Assembly: GCA_045603085.1 (NCBI GenBank)
Contig: JAZULL010000014.1
Span: forward strand, 1 to 22,601
Length of the DNA stretch: 22,601 bases
DNA from: SVQP01 sp045603085
GTDB taxonomy: Bacteria; Bacillota; Clostridia; Oscillospirales; CAG-272
Reading direction: 5' to 3'
Positions 22,274-22,601 of the stretch are shown here, one piece after another (positions within the stretch are counted from its first letter, which is position 1; each line of letters starts with the position of its first letter). The position numbers and the translations under genes were made by a program. The notes under the pieces are model-generated. The model was not told the DNA's origin. It made no database searches and worked only from the letters and a program-made list of their open reading frames with translations.

Positions 22274-22601
22274 ATGGCAAACAAGGAAAAAATGCTTTAT
22301 ACACAGGAAGGCTACAACGAGCTGGAGAAGGAGCTCAAGTACCTCCGCACGACCCGTAGAGAAGAGATCAAGGAAGCAATTGCCGTAGCACGCGGCTTTG
22401 GCGACCTTTCCGAGAACTCCGAGTATGACGAGGCAAGAAACGAGCAGGCTAAGGTTGAGGCAAGAATCAAGGAGCTGGAGATGCTGCTTGAGAATGCCGA
22501 GATCATTGACGAAGCAAGCATGGATGCAGGCGTTGTCAGCCTTGGCTCTACCGTTAAGGTTTATGACGTTGAGTGGGACGAGGAGATCGTTTACGAGATC
22601 G
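22274..22601 (+). CDS. greA: Transcription elongation factor GreA (3' end outside window)
   Basis: Rescues backtracked RNA polymerase by stimulating cleavage of the transcript 3' end. The first 109 codons are present of a protein usually near 158-160 residues. The N-terminal coiled coil shows YTQEGYNELEKEL, EAIAVARGFGDLSENSEY and NEQAKVEARIKELE, with the acidic tip residues in the DLSENSEYDEA segment that reach the polymerase active site. The start of the C-terminal FKBP-like domain (VSLGSTVKVYD) follows, then the window ends. AAGGAGA at 22260-22266 supports ATG 22274. It lies 27 bases after the S41 protease gene with no terminator between. Confidence 0.95.
   Translation, partial: MANKEKMLYTQEGYNELEKELKYLRTTRREEIKEAIAVARGFGDLSENSEYDEARNEQAKVEARIKELEMLLENAEIIDEASMDAGVVSLGSTVKVYDVEWDEEIVYEI

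Overview
The window looks like a chromosome segment of an uncultured anaerobic Firmicute of class Clostridia. The signs are the rpsF-ssb-rpsR order, strong AGGAGG ribosome binding sites, textbook TTGACA/TATAAT promoters, a CdaR/PucR-type regulator and several lipoproteins with short lipoboxes. This placement is inferred from gene content and codon use, not from a marker phylogeny. Most genes are on the + strand. The exceptions are the ribosomal/SSB operon and one tRNA.

Layout. (1) 1-2804: the 3' part of an apolipoprotein N-acyltransferase (lnt), a strongly expressed small lipoprotein, and a glycerophosphodiester phosphodiesterase. (2) 2862-4003, minus strand: rpsF-ssb-rpsR, read from a consensus promoter through a structured leader. 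(3) 4245-5312: a membrane-anchored ComEC-like metallo-beta-lactamase protein, read divergently from rpsF. (4) 5313-6167: 855 bp without a protein gene. It holds a CAU-anticodon tRNA (minus strand) and three palindromic repeat elements. (5) 6168-11778: a uvrB-uvrA excision-repair operon with two small membrane proteins between the two genes. (6) 11950-18077: a six-gene operon with its own consensus promoter and terminator. It encodes a transglutaminase-like lipoprotein, a DltA-like amino-acid adenylating enzyme, a carrier protein, an MBOAT membrane acyltransferase, an SGNH-like extracellular protein with Cys in the nucleophile position, and a small lipoprotein. (7) 18078-18492: a hairpin-rich repeat, then the rsmE promoter. 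(8) 18493-22601: rsmE, a CdaR/PucR-family regulator, an S41 processing protease with an unusual N-terminal domain, and the 5' part of greA.

How the genes work together. The 11950-18077 operon is the best candidate for an undescribed system. It has the logic of D-alanylation of teichoic acid (activation on AMP, loading on a carrier protein, MBOAT export, extracytoplasmic transfer). It differs in gene order, in a pocket residue of the ligase, in MBOAT length, in having an SGNH-like protein in place of DltD, and in the two added lipoproteins. I read it as an operon that adds an amino acid or related group to an unknown surface polymer. The second notable feature is non-coding. Two elements flanking the tRNA (5349-5455 and 5802-6080) both fold as a three-way junction whose outer stem resembles a tRNA T-arm, and they share sequence blocks in the same order. 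A third hairpin chain (18124-18321) is built into a copy of the widespread TGTCATCCTGAGCG repeat.

The long reading frames antisense to uvrA, the S41 protease and other genes were treated as shadows.
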